Positions 17,894 to 27,763 of a stretch of DNA of 64,000 bases are shown piece after piece; within the stretch, counting starts at the first letter, position 1, and each line of letters opens with the position of its first letter. Source of the DNA: Mesorhizobium sp. M1E.F.Ca.ET.045.02.1.1 (GTDB lineage: Bacteria; Pseudomonadota; Alphaproteobacteria; Rhizobiales; Rhizobiaceae); the NCBI RefSeq assembly GCF_003952485.1, contig NZ_CP034447.1, forward strand, positions 3,114,501-3,178,500. Reading direction: 5' to 3'. The notes under the pieces are model-generated. The model searched no databases. It was not told the DNA's origin and saw nothing but the letters and a program-made list of their open reading frames with translations. The translations under genes were made by a program, and so were the position numbers.

Positions 17894-18994
17894 TCAAGTC
17901 TTCTTGTCGATCAGGTCCACCGCCAGCGCGGCGAGCAGCTTCACCGCTTCGCCGTAGGTCTTTGCCTTTTCCGGGTTGGAGGCGTTGCCGTCCAGCGCGC
18001 GGCGGTAGACACCCTGGCAGATCGCCGCCAGCCGGAAGAAGGAGAAGGCAAGGAAGAAGGTCCATTTGCCGATGCCCTCGATGTCGCGCCGGCGGCAATA
18101 GGCGGCGACATAGGCTTCCTCGGAGGGCAGGCCGAGCGTGGCGCGGTCGACGCCGCCAAGGCCACGAAAGCCGGACGCGTGCGGCAGCCGCCATTGCATG
18201 CATTGATAGGCGAGGTCGGCAAAGGGATGGCCGAGCGTCGACAGTTCCCAGTCGAGCACGGCGATGACCTTCGGCTCATCCTTGGCGAAGATCATGTTGT
18301 CCAGCCGGTAGTCGCCATGCACCAGCGAGACCCGGCCGTCATCGGCCGGCATGTGCGTCTCGAGCCAGGCGATCAGCCGGTCCATGTCGGCAATTGTTTC
18401 GGTTTCCGAGGCGCGGTACTGGCTGGTCCAGCGGGCGAACTGGCGTTCGAAATAGCTGCCGGGCTTGCCGAAATCGCCAAGTCCTACGGCCTCGACATCG
18501 ACGTCGTGCAGGGCGGCGAGCGTCGCATTCATGGCGTCGTAGATCGCGGCGCGCTCGTCATTGCCGGGTGCCTCCGGCAAGGACGGATCCCAGAAGATGC
18601 GCCCGTCGAGGAACTCCATGACATAGAACATGCGGCCGATCGGCGATTCTTCCCTGGAGAGATGCAGCATGCGCGGCACCGGCACGGCAGTGCCGGCAAG
18701 CGCTCGCATCACCCGGAACTCGCGGTCGACCTGGTGCGCCGATTTCAAAAGCTGACCCGGCGGCTTGGCGCGCAGCACGTACCGGCCGCTTGCGGCTGTC
18801 AGGAGATAGGTCGGGTTCGACTGTCCGGACTTGAATTTCTCGATCGCGGAAAGTCCGGCAAAACCGGGGACATGCGCTTCAAGGTAAGGCGCAAGCGCCG
18901 CCCTGTCGAGCGCGAGCGCCGACTTGTCGAGCGCGAGCGCCAACTTGTCGAGCGCAAGCGCCGATTTATCCAGCGCGTTGGCGTCGCCGCTCAT
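17894..18994 (-). CDS. Phosphotransferase family protein (ACAD10/11 kinase-like) with N-terminal heptad repeats
   Basis: A 366-residue aminoglycoside-phosphotransferase-fold protein. The catalytic loop is LVHGDYRLDN (about 220) and the metal site VLDWELSTLGHPFADLA (about 245). The family includes the kinase domain of ACAD10/ACAD11, which phosphorylates 4-hydroxyacyl-CoAs, and it often sits next to acyl-CoA dehydrogenase genes, as here. Residues 8-35 are four tandem heptads (ALDKSAL, ALDKLAL, ALDKSAL, ALDRAAL) encoded by a 21-bp repeat. The start overlaps the MaoC stop (ATGA), supporting translation of the repeats. Confidence 0.86.
   Translation of the reverse strand: MSGDANALDKSALALDKLALALDKSALALDRAALAPYLEAHVPGFAGLSAIEKFKSGQSNPTYLLTAASGRYVLRAKPPGQLLKSAHQVDREFRVMRALAGTAVPVPRMLHLSREESPIGRMFYVMEFLDGRIFWDPSLPEAPGNDERAAIYDAMNATLAALHDVDVEAVGLGDFGKPGSYFERQFARWTSQYRASETETIADMDRLIAWLETHMPADDGRVSLVHGDYRLDNMIFAKDEPKVIAVLDWELSTLGHPFADLAYQCMQWRLPHASGFRGLGGVDRATLGLPSEEAYVAAYCRRRDIEGIGKWTFFLAFSFFRLAAICQGVYRRALDGNASNPEKAKTYGEAVKLLAALAVDLIDKKT
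18895..18980. repeat. 21-bp tandem repeat inside the phosphotransferase gene
   Basis: About four copies of a 21-bp unit (forward strand: GACTTGTCGAGCGCGAGCGC and one more base) code for heptads ALDK(S/L)AL at the N-terminus of the phosphotransferase. The copies differ at only a few bases, so the array is young or kept alike by slippage. Confidence 0.8.
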
Positions 18995-19470
18995 GCGGTC
19001 TCTGGCTGGCGTTCGATCAGCGTCAGCGTCAGCCAGCGCGCGGTGAGCGCCGGCTTCTTCGACCCCTCGATCTCGATGGTCACGTCATGCGCCGTCTGCA
19101 CCCAGCCCGAGGGCCTGACCTTGACATCGGCCAGCACGAAGCGGGTGCGGATGCGCGAGCCGGTCTTCACTGGCGTCAGGAAGCGCAGCGTGTCGAAGCC
19201 GTGGTTGACGCCCATTTTGGTGTTCTCGATCGGCGGCATGGTCTCGAAGGTCATCGCCGACAGAAGCGACAGCGAAAGGAAACCGTGTGCGATGGTGCCG
19301 CCGAACGGCGTCTCGCGCGCGGCGCGCTCCGGATCGCAATGAATGAACTGATGATCGTCGGTGGCGTCGGCGAACTGGTCGATCATGCGCTGCGTCACCG
19401 TGCGCCAGGGCGACACGCCGACTTCCTTGCCGACGCTGGCCAGAAGCGTATCGAGACTGATCGGTTCCAC
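18991..19470 (-). CDS. MaoC-like hot-dog hydratase
   Basis: A 159-residue single hot-dog fold protein with the hydratase motif ATDDHQFIHCDPERA near residues 36-50, in which Asp and His are the catalytic pair, and the substrate-gate segment GTIAHGFLSLSLL. It should hydrate an enoyl-CoA to a 3-hydroxyacyl-CoA. It is 52 bp from the upstream SDR gene and overlaps the phosphotransferase gene by 4 bp, so these are one transcription unit. Confidence 0.88.
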   Translation of the reverse strand: MEPISLDTLLASVGKEVGVSPWRTVTQRMIDQFADATDDHQFIHCDPERAARETPFGGTIAHGFLSLSLLSAMTFETMPPIENTKMGVNHGFDTLRFLTPVKTGSRIRTRFVLADVKVRPSGWVQTAHDVTIEIEGSKKPALTARWLTLTLIERQPETA

Positions 19471-19522
19471 GCTGATGTCCTCCGCACCCCGCCCGGATCG
19501 CGATTGCCTGAACCGGGCGCCT

Positions 19523-20338
19523 TCATTCCTTGAACAACGTCATCCCGTGCTGCACCGACTGGCCGCCGTCGATCGGCAGGATGGCGCCGGTGACATAGCT
19601 GCCGGCACGGCTGCACAAATAGAGCGTTGCGCCGGCAATGTCATCCGCCACACCGATGCGGCCGAGCGGAACATGGTTACCGACATGTTTCGCCTGTTCC
19701 TCGGTGGCGGTGGCAAAAGCCGTCATGCGGCTCTGGAAGGGGCCGGGCGCAAAGGCATTGACGGTGATGCGGCGGGCGGCGAACTCGAGCGCCAGCGTGC
19801 GTGTCAGGTGATGCACCGCGGCCTTTGAGGCGGTGTAGGAATAGGCGTCGTCGGCAAGCGGCTGAGTGCCCATCACCGAGCCCAGATTGATCACGCGGGC
19901 CGGGTCCTCGTCGCTTGCGGCGGCGTCGAGCAGCGGCAAAAGCTCCCGCGTCAGGTGGAAGACGGCGGTGACGTTGACGCCGAACACCTTGGCCCAGGCG
20001 TGATAGGGAAACTCCTCCAGCGGCGCGCCCCAGGAAATGCCGGCATTGTTGACCAGGATGTGCAGACGGTCCGTGCGCACTTTCACCTCGGCGACCAACG
20101 CGGCGATGCCCGCTTCGCTGGAAACGTCGCCGGCAAAACCCTCGGCCCGGCCGGAGCCGCCAAGCGCATTCAATTCGTTGGCGACCTTCACACAGTCCTC
20201 GCCCTTGCGCGAGGCGATCATCACGGTGGCGCCGGCCCGCACCAGTCCGGTCGCGACCATGCGGCCGATGCCCGTCGCGGCACCGGTCACCAGCGCTGTC
20301 TTGCCGGCGACCGAGAACAGCTTGTCGAGATAGCTCAT
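19523..20338 (-). CDS. SDR-family oxidoreductase
   Basis: A 271-residue short-chain dehydrogenase with TGAATGIGRM near 19, NNAGISWGAP near 98 and catalytic YTASK near 167 with Ser in NLGSVMG. It heads the minus-strand run SDR, MaoC, phosphotransferase, SDR, and is divergent from the acyl-CoA dehydrogenase with a 110-bp shared promoter region. It probably oxidises a hydroxyacyl or alcohol intermediate. The substrate cannot be read from sequence. Confidence 0.85.
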   Translation of the reverse strand: MSYLDKLFSVAGKTALVTGAATGIGRMVATGLVRAGATVMIASRKGEDCVKVANELNALGGSGRAEGFAGDVSSEAGIAALVAEVKVRTDRLHILVNNAGISWGAPLEEFPYHAWAKVFGVNVTAVFHLTRELLPLLDAAASDEDPARVINLGSVMGTQPLADDAYSYTASKAAVHHLTRTLALEFAARRITVNAFAPGPFQSRMTAFATATEEQAKHVGNHVPLGRIGVADDIAGATLYLCSRAGSYVTGAILPIDGGQSVQHGMTLFKE

Positions 20339-20448
20339 CGCATTCCTCCCACGTGCGTCTCGGCCGGAACCGAAGGACTCGCGTTGACAAGGCTAGCCGA
20401 AGTACGGTCATCCTTGCCACGGGTAAAGAAGCGAAAGGGCCGGAACCG

Positions 20449-21690
<1,242 letters not shown>

Positions 21691-21695
21691 CTATC

Positions 21696-22733
21696 ATGGC
21701 GCTTCCGTCGGAAATGAAGGCCTTGCTGCTCGTCGGCGACGGCTACACCAGGACACCTTCAGCCGGCGCGCTGGAGGCGACGGAGCCTTATCTGCGGCCC
21801 GGCAATATCGCCGTGCCCGCGCCTGGCCCGACGCAGGCGCTGATCAAGGTTAACCTCGCCTCGATAAACCCCTCCGATATCGCCTTCATCAAAGGGCAAT
21901 ACGGCCAACCGCGGGTAAAGGGCCGACCGGCGGGTTTCGAAGGCGTCGGAATCGTCGTCGCTACTGGCAGTGACCCCTATGCAAAAAGCCTGGAGGGAAA
22001 GCGCGTCGCCTTCGCCACCGGCGTGTCGAACTGGGGTTCGTGGGCAGACTATGCGGTTGCCGAGGCGGCATCCTGCATTCCGCTGCTCGACACGGTGCGC
22101 GACGAGGATGCTGCGGCGATGATCGTCAATCCGCTGACCGCGCTTGCCATGTTCGACATCGTCAAGCAGGAGGGTGACAAGGCCTTCATCATGACCGCCG
22201 GCGCCAGCCAGCTCTGCAAGCTGATCATCGGGCTCGCGAAGGAGGAGGGTTTTCGGCCGATCGTCACCGTGCGCCGCGACGAGCAGATTCCTTTGCTCAA
22301 GGAACTTGGTGCCGCCCATGTGCTCAATGAGAAGGCGGCGGATTTCGAGACGGCGCTGCGCGAGGTGGTGAAGGCCGAGCAGCCGCGCATCTTCCTCGAC
22401 GCGGTGACCGGACCATTGGCCTCGGCCATCTTCAACGCCATGCCGAAGCGTTCGCGCTGGATCGTCTATGGAAGGCTCGATGCCGAGCCGACGATCATCC
22501 GCGAGCCCGGCCAGTTGATCTTCCAGCACAAGCATATCGAAGGCTTCTGGCTGGCCGAATGGATGCGGCAGTTCCGCGACCGGCTAGGCCCGGCCGTGCT
22601 GGAGGCGCAGAAGCGCTTTTCCGACGGACGCTGGTCGACGGATGTGACAGCGGTGGTGCCGTTGGACGAAGCCATGGCGCGCCTGCCGGCGGAATTGGCC
22701 AAGCCGAACGGCAAGGTGTTCATCAAGCCGTAG
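21696..22733 (+). CDS. MDR-family zinc-type alcohol dehydrogenase / quinone reductase-like protein
   Basis: A 345-residue medium-chain dehydrogenase/reductase. The N-terminal GroES-like fold (residues 30-130, ASINPSDIAFIKGQYG) leads into a Rossmann domain (about 150-290, ALAMFDIVKQEGDKAFIMTAGAS). The cysteine/histidine zinc ligands of alcohol dehydrogenases are not evident, which favours the quinone-oxidoreductase branch. It begins 5 bp after the acyl-CoA dehydrogenase gene, so the two are probably co-transcribed. Confidence 0.84.
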   Translation: MALPSEMKALLLVGDGYTRTPSAGALEATEPYLRPGNIAVPAPGPTQALIKVNLASINPSDIAFIKGQYGQPRVKGRPAGFEGVGIVVATGSDPYAKSLEGKRVAFATGVSNWGSWADYAVAEAASCIPLLDTVRDEDAAAMIVNPLTALAMFDIVKQEGDKAFIMTAGASQLCKLIIGLAKEEGFRPIVTVRRDEQIPLLKELGAAHVLNEKAADFETALREVVKAEQPRIFLDAVTGPLASAIFNAMPKRSRWIVYGRLDAEPTIIREPGQLIFQHKHIEGFWLAEWMRQFRDRLGPAVLEAQKRFSDGRWSTDVTAVVPLDEAMARLPAELAKPNGKVFIKP

Positions 22734-22756
22734 CAACCAGTCAGATTGGCGACGCC

Positions 22757-23584
22757 TCAGCGCAGGCTTTCCAGGTCGCGGATGCGCTTGGCGCCGGCAG
22801 TTTCGAGCTGCCTGGTGATCGCGCCGATCAACGTTTCGGCGACTACGAAGAGCGCGGCGGACGAATCCCATGCCGAAGGCACGGCGGTGCGCCCGGCGAT
22901 CACATGGCGGGCGAAGCGGGCGATCGGCGAGAGCCATTGGTCGGTGAAGAGCACGATCTGCACGCCGCGCTGGTGTGCCTTTTCGGCAAAGCGGATCAGG
23001 CTCTCCTGGTAGCGCCTGATGTCAAAGATCACCAGCACGTCGCGCTTGCCCATGTCGATCAGCCGGTCGCGCCAGATGCTCTCCTGGCCGGCGAGGTGGT
23101 AGACGTCGGGCTGGATGATGGTGAGGTGCGCGGCCATGTAGCGCGCCAGCGGGTCGGTGAAGCGGCCGCCGATCAGGAAGGTCTTGCCGCGCCGCTCGGC
23201 GAGTGTCTTGGCGATGTCGGCCAGTTGCCTGTCGGACAGATGCCGGAACGTCTCACGCAGGTTGTCGAGCGTCGCCTCCAGCATCGGCGAAACGGCGCCG
23301 CCGGCGGGCGATGCCGGGTCGAGCGTGCGCGATGCCGGGGACTGCAACTGCGCCGCCAGTTCATCCTGCAGCGCCGACTGGAACTCGGGATAGTTCTGGA
23401 AACCCAATCTCGCGACGAAACGCAGGATAGTCGGCGAGGAGACGCCGGCCGCGGCCGAGAACTCGGCGACCGTCTTCAGTCCGGTCAGCGGATAGTTGGC
23501 AATCAGCGTCTGCGCGGCTCGGCGCTCGCCCGCGGGCATGGTGCCGATGCGGTCCGAGATCAGTTCGGCAATGCTGGAGATCAT
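22757..23584 (-). CDS. MurR/RpiR-family regulator
   Basis: A 275-residue regulator with an N-terminal RpiR helix-turn-helix (residues about 5-75, TVAEFSAAAGVSSPTILRFV) and a SIS sugar-isomerase-like domain (about 120-255, GGRFTDPLARYMA). It is divergent from the N-formylglutamate-amidohydrolase-like gene and so likely controls the amine-type locus. SIS domains usually bind phosphosugars, but in this branch the ligand is often something else. The ATG at 23584 gives the family N-terminus. The long open frame upstream is antisense shadow. Confidence 0.88.
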   Translation of the reverse strand: MISSIAELISDRIGTMPAGERRAAQTLIANYPLTGLKTVAEFSAAAGVSSPTILRFVARLGFQNYPEFQSALQDELAAQLQSPASRTLDPASPAGGAVSPMLEATLDNLRETFRHLSDRQLADIAKTLAERRGKTFLIGGRFTDPLARYMAAHLTIIQPDVYHLAGQESIWRDRLIDMGKRDVLVIFDIRRYQESLIRFAEKAHQRGVQIVLFTDQWLSPIARFARHVIAGRTAVPSAWDSSAALFVVAETLIGAITRQLETAGAKRIRDLESLR

Positions 23585-23635
23585 CGTTTTCCCCACCCCT
23601 TTGGCCCGGCTGACGCCGTTTTCGGAATTCCGCGT

Positions 23636-23670
23636 TTGACAAAGCCGGACAAAGTGTATGAAATCATTCA
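23636..23670. promoter_or_regulatory. Putative promoter and RpiR operator
   Basis: TTGACA at 23636-23641 is a good -35 for the rightward gene. TATGAA at 23657 is a possible -10, though with a short 15-bp spacer. TGAA-ATCA-TTCA (23659-23670) is a small inverted repeat overlapping it, in the position of a repressor site. Assignment to the RpiR protein is inferred. Confidence 0.35.
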
Positions 23671-23731
23671 CAGAGGCGCAATGAGGCAAAATACGTAACA
23701 TACGATACAGCGCTCTCCAGGGGACGGCAGT

Positions 23732-24550
23732 ATGGAGAAAGCACGGCTCACCAGCCTTGCACCGTCGGAGACCGTAAGGGTGACCAACCCCGGCGGCTCG
23801 AGCCCCTTCGTCTTCACCTGCGACCACGCCTCGAACTACCTGCCCGCCGAATTCGGAACGCTCGGCCTGCCTGTCGAGGACCTTTCGCGCCACATCGCGT
23901 GGGATCCGGGCGCGCTTCCCGTCGCCAGGCGCATGGCCGACCAGCTCGACGCCACGCTGATCGAGACCCGCGTCTCGCGCCTTGTCATCGACTGCAACCG
24001 GCCGCTCGACGCGCCGGACCTTGTGCCACCGCTCAGCGAAACGACAGCCATCCCAGGCAACACCGGTCTTTCCGACAAACAGCGCACGGCGCGCGTCGAC
24101 CTGGCGTGGCGTCCGTTCCACGACGCGATCGCTGAGATTATCGACCGGCGGCTGGCACACGGCCAGGAAACGCGGCTGGTGTCGGTCCACTCCTTCACGC
24201 CGATCTACAAGGGCAGGAGCCGGCCCTGGCATATCGGCATCATCCATGACGATGACCGCCGACTGGCGGCGCCGCTGATATCGGCGCTGCGGCGGCTTGC
24301 CGGCGTCACCGTCGGCGTCAACGAACCCTATTCGCCGGCCGACCGCGTCTATTTCACGCTGGAACGGCATGCGCGCCCGCGCGGTCTTGCCTGCGCGATG
24401 ATCGAAATCCGCAACGACGAAATCTCCGGCGAAACCGGGCAGCGGAAATGGGCGGATCTGCTCACAGGCATATTTTCGAATCTGGAGCCCGAGGAGGCCA
24501 GGGGCTCCCGACAACGCGCAATGGGAAAGTCAGTACAGTCGGCCAGCTAA
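23732..24550 (+). CDS. N-formylglutamate amidohydrolase family protein
   Basis: A 272-residue metalloamidase of the HutG/N-formylglutamate amidohydrolase family. Expected zinc-site segments are CDHASNYLP (30-38) and SVHSFTPIYKG (near 150). The classical family member cleaves N-formylglutamate at the end of histidine breakdown, but no hut genes are here. The gene instead leads a permease, a glutamine-synthetase-like ligase and two oxidoreductases. A related family member may therefore cleave another acyl- or glutamyl-amide. A second homologue is at 55330-56271. Confidence 0.84.
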   Translation: MEKARLTSLAPSETVRVTNPGGSSPFVFTCDHASNYLPAEFGTLGLPVEDLSRHIAWDPGALPVARRMADQLDATLIETRVSRLVIDCNRPLDAPDLVPPLSETTAIPGNTGLSDKQRTARVDLAWRPFHDAIAEIIDRRLAHGQETRLVSVHSFTPIYKGRSRPWHIGIIHDDDRRLAAPLISALRRLAGVTVGVNEPYSPADRVYFTLERHARPRGLACAMIEIRNDEISGETGQRKWADLLTGIFSNLEPEEARGSRQRAMGKSVQSAS

Positions 24551-24569
24551 GAACCAACAGGGGACTAAA

Positions 24570-26132
24570 ATGTCAGCGCAAGACTATACGGAACACGACA
24601 AGCACGAGGACCTAAAGGTTCTCCATGGAATGGGCTATGCCCAGGAATTGTCGCGAAGCATGAGCCGCTTCTCGAACTTCGCGATCTCCTTCTCGATCAT
24701 CTGCATCCTATCGGGCGGTATCAATTCCTTCGCCCAGGCGACATCCTCGATCGGCGGTGCCGGCGCCGGCGTCGGCTGGATCGTCGGCTGCGCCGTATCC
24801 GGATTCTTTGCCCTCGCCATGGCGCAGATCGCATCGGCGTTCCCGACGGCGGGCGGCCTTTATCACTGGGCGTCGATCCTCGGCAACCGGTTCACCGGCT
24901 GGCTCACCGCCTGGCTCAACCTGCTCGGCCTGATCACCGTGCTGGGCGCCATCAACATCGGCACCGCCTTCTTCTTCGTCGGAACGTTCGGGAGTTGGTT
25001 CGGCATGACCGGCACCGCGGGCGAGATCGTCGGCTTTGTTGCCGCCATCACAGTGATCCAGGCGCTCTGCAATCATTTCGGCATCAAGCTTACCGCCATG
25101 CTGACCGATGCATCCGGCTTCCTGATCCTCGGCGCGACGGCAGTGCTGATCGTCGCTTGCCTGGTGTTTGCCCCGGCAATCGACGTCACCAGGCTTTGGA
25201 CATTCACCAACTATTCGGGCGACGCTGGCGGCGGGGTCTTCCCGCAGTCGGATTCCATATCCTACCTGTTCCTGCTCAGCCTGCTGCTGCCGGTCTACAC
25301 GATCACCGGATATGACGCGTCGGCGCATACTTCGGAAGAAACGCTGAAGGCCGCGCATTCCGTTCCGAGAGCAATCATTTCGTCGGTGCTCTGGTCGTCG
25401 CTTATCGGTTGGGCGATGGTCTGCGCGATCACGCTGGCGATCCCCGACCTGGCGGCCGGCGCCAAGCAGGGCTGGAGCGTCTTCTTCTCGACCATGGATG
25501 CTATCCTGCCGGTTTGGCTCAAGGAGCTGCTCTACCTTGCCATCCTGATCTCGCAGTTCCTCTGCGGCCTTGCCACCGTGACCTCGGCGTCGCGGATGCT
25601 TTTCGCCTTCTCGCGCGATGGCGGCATGCCCGTCGGATCGACCTCGCTTGCCAAGGTCAGCCCGACCTGGCGCACGCCCGTTCACGCGATCTGGACGGCT
25701 GCTGCTCTCGAGATCATCTATGTCTTCCTCGCCCAGTTCATCTCGATCGGCGGCACCAACATCTACACGATCGTCGTCAACTCGACGCTGGTCTTCCTGT
25801 TCCTCTCCTTCATCATCCCGATCGTGCTCGGCATGATGGCTTTCGGAACCTCGAAATGGCCGAACCCGGGCCCGTGGAATCTCGGCGGCGGGGTGTTCAA
25901 GCTGTTCTGTATTCTGTCGATCATCGGCATGGCGATCATCTTCTACATCGCCATCCAGCCGCCGAACGACAAGGTGCTCTACATCACCATCGGCTTCCTC
26001 CTGCTGACCGCCGTGCTTTGGTTCGGCTTCGAGAACCGCCGCTTCCAGGGCCCGCCGATCGGCGACGAGATCGCCAAGCGTCAGGCGGCGATCAAGGTGG
26101 CGGAGCAGGCGGTCGGCGAAACCGGCAACTGA
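24570..26132 (+). CDS. APC-family amino acid/amine permease
   Basis: A 520-residue transporter of the amino acid-polyamine-organocation superfamily with about 12 membrane segments, beginning near residue 35 after a polar N-terminus. FSNFAISFSIICILSGG is the first helix with the family's unwound GGI region, and ITGYDASAHTSEE is the diagnostic mid-protein motif. The closest recognisable group is the GABA/choline/amine permeases. It starts 19 bp after the amidohydrolase gene and precedes the glutamine-synthetase-like gene. Confidence 0.88.
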   Translation: MSAQDYTEHDKHEDLKVLHGMGYAQELSRSMSRFSNFAISFSIICILSGGINSFAQATSSIGGAGAGVGWIVGCAVSGFFALAMAQIASAFPTAGGLYHWASILGNRFTGWLTAWLNLLGLITVLGAINIGTAFFFVGTFGSWFGMTGTAGEIVGFVAAITVIQALCNHFGIKLTAMLTDASGFLILGATAVLIVACLVFAPAIDVTRLWTFTNYSGDAGGGVFPQSDSISYLFLLSLLLPVYTITGYDASAHTSEETLKAAHSVPRAIISSVLWSSLIGWAMVCAITLAIPDLAAGAKQGWSVFFSTMDAILPVWLKELLYLAILISQFLCGLATVTSASRMLFAFSRDGGMPVGSTSLAKVSPTWRTPVHAIWTAAALEIIYVFLAQFISIGGTNIYTIVVNSTLVFLFLSFIIPIVLGMMAFGTSKWPNPGPWNLGGGVFKLFCILSIIGMAIIFYIAIQPPNDKVLYITIGFLLLTAVLWFGFENRRFQGPPIGDEIAKRQAAIKVAEQAVGETGN

Positions 26133-26148
26133 CATAAGTCATCATGGC

Positions 26149-26173
26149 CATGGCCGGCATTGCGCCGGCCATG
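26149..26173 (+). terminator. Hairpin between permease and ligase genes
   Basis: CATGGCCGGC and GCCGGCCATG are perfect 10-bp arms around a 5-base loop, followed by GTTTGTCC. It lies 16 bp after the permease stop and could end or attenuate transcription before the ligase gene. Confidence 0.65.
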
Positions 26174-26214
26174 GTTTGTCCCTTTCAATCGACAAGCATT
26201 GGAGTGCCAAAGGA

Positions 26215-27585
26215 ATGGCCGGGAATTTCTCGTTCGATCAGTTGAAGCAAGCGGTCTCGAACGGCGAGATCGACACGGTGCTTGCCTGCATCGTCGACAT
26301 GCAGGGCCGGCTCGCGGGAAAGCGCTTCCTGGCCCAATATTTCGTCGATTCCGCGCATGGCGAGACGCATGGCTGCAACTATCTGCTGGCCTGCGACATC
26401 GATATGGAGCCGGTGCCCGGATACAAGGCAGCGAGCTGGTCGAAGGGCTATGGCGACTTCGTCATGAAGCCCGACCTTTCGACGCTGCGGCGTATCCCTT
26501 GGCTGGAAAAGACGGCGCTGGTCATCTGCGATGTGCTCGACCATCACGACCATGAGGACCTTGCGCACTCGCCGCGCGCCATCCTGAAGAAGCAGGTCAA
26601 ACGTCTGCAGGAGCGCGGCTATATCGGCTACTTCGCCTCCGAACTCGAATTCTACCTGTTCAGCGAGACCTACGATTCGGCCCGCAAGAAGCACTGGCAG
26701 GGCTTAGACAGCGCTTCGCCCTATATCGGCGACTACCAGATCGGCGTCACCACCAAGGAAGAAGGCGTGATGCGCCGGCTTCGCAACGAGATGGAGGCCG
26801 CCGGCATCCCGATCGAGAATTCCAAGGGCGAGTGGGGTCCCGGCCAGGAAGAGATCAATGTGCGCTATGCCGAGGCGCTCGAGATGGCCGACCGCCATGT
26901 CATCCTGAAGAACGGCGCCAAGGAGATAGCCCACTCCGAAGGCAAGGCCATCTCCTTCATGGCCAAATACAATTACGGGCTCGCCGGCAATTCCAGCCAC
27001 ATCCACAATTCGCTGTGGAGCGCCGACGGCAAGACACCGTTGTTCTTCGACAAGAATGCAGAGTGGACGCTGTCCGCCCTCGGCCAGCAATGGGCGGCCG
27101 GCCAGCTCAAATATGCCAAGGAGTTCACCTGGTTCCTGGCGCCCTATATCAACTCCTACAAGCGCTTCCAGGCCGGCACCTTCGCGCCGACCAAGATCAT
27201 GTGGAGCGAGGACAACCGCACCGCCGGCTTCCGGCTCTGCGGCGAGGGGACCAAGGGCATCCGCATGGAGTGCCGCATCGGCGGCGCCGACCTCAACCCC
27301 TATCTCGCCTTCGCTGCGCTGATCGCGTCGGGCCTCGCCGGCATCGACGAGAAGCTTGAGCTGCAGAAGCCGTTCGTCGGCGATGCCTATCAGGCGTCGC
27401 AACTGCCGGAAATCCCGAAGACGCTGCGCGATGCCACCGAGACGCTGGTGCACTCCACGATGCTGAAGCAGGCCTTCGGCGAGGATGTGGTCGAGCACTA
27501 TGTGCACACCGCCCGCTGGGAGCAGTTCGAATACGACCGCCGCATCACGGATTGGGAGCTGCATCGCGGGTTCGAGCGGTACTAG
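26215..27585 (+). CDS. Glutamine-synthetase-family ligase (gamma-glutamylamine synthetase type)
   Basis: A 456-residue enzyme of the glutamine synthetase superfamily, similar to PuuA-type ligases that join glutamate to an amine using ATP. Active-site parts are ASELEFYLF (Glu143, Glu145), GQEEINVRYAE (211-220), the histidine loop AGNSSHIHNSL (257-267), NRTAGFRLCGEGTKG and the metal Glu in RMECRIGGADLNPY. The ATG at 26215 has GGAG ten bases upstream. A TTG at 26176 would add 13 residues. The neighbouring aldehyde and alcohol dehydrogenases and amine-type transporters support an amine substrate rather than ammonia. Confidence 0.87.
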   Translation: MAGNFSFDQLKQAVSNGEIDTVLACIVDMQGRLAGKRFLAQYFVDSAHGETHGCNYLLACDIDMEPVPGYKAASWSKGYGDFVMKPDLSTLRRIPWLEKTALVICDVLDHHDHEDLAHSPRAILKKQVKRLQERGYIGYFASELEFYLFSETYDSARKKHWQGLDSASPYIGDYQIGVTTKEEGVMRRLRNEMEAAGIPIENSKGEWGPGQEEINVRYAEALEMADRHVILKNGAKEIAHSEGKAISFMAKYNYGLAGNSSHIHNSLWSADGKTPLFFDKNAEWTLSALGQQWAAGQLKYAKEFTWFLAPYINSYKRFQAGTFAPTKIMWSEDNRTAGFRLCGEGTKGIRMECRIGGADLNPYLAFAALIASGLAGIDEKLELQKPFVGDAYQASQLPEIPKTLRDATETLVHSTMLKQAFGEDVVEHYVHTARWEQFEYDRRITDWELHRGFERY

Positions 27586-27602
27586 AGAGCGGGGATAGCG
27601 TC

Positions 27603-27722
27603 GGCGCTGCCCCTCACCCTTACCCTCCCCCCTGAAGAACGGGGAGAGGGGTCGTCGGCGCAGGAGCTTCCCCCGTCACCACACGGGGAGAAGGTGCCGG
27701 TAGGCGGATGAGGGGCAACGCC
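27603..27722. repeat. Family C intergenic repeat, copy 1
   Basis: A 120-bp element between the ligase and aldehyde dehydrogenase genes. Its ends, GGCGCTGCCCCTCA and TGAGGGGCAACGCC, are nearly complementary, and it contains two CCCCGT/ACGGGG hairpins. It matches, in the opposite orientation, the element at 40885-41015. It accounts for most of the 178-bp gap here. Confidence 0.85.
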
Positions 27723-27763
27723 AAGCCACATGATTTCGATTTTTGTAAAACTGCGAGGAAGAA

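Noticed and set aside
23585..24514. N-terminal extension of the RpiR frame up to 24514
   Set aside because: It is antisense to the amidohydrolase gene. The regulator has its own ATG at 23584 and a complete helix-turn-helix domain.
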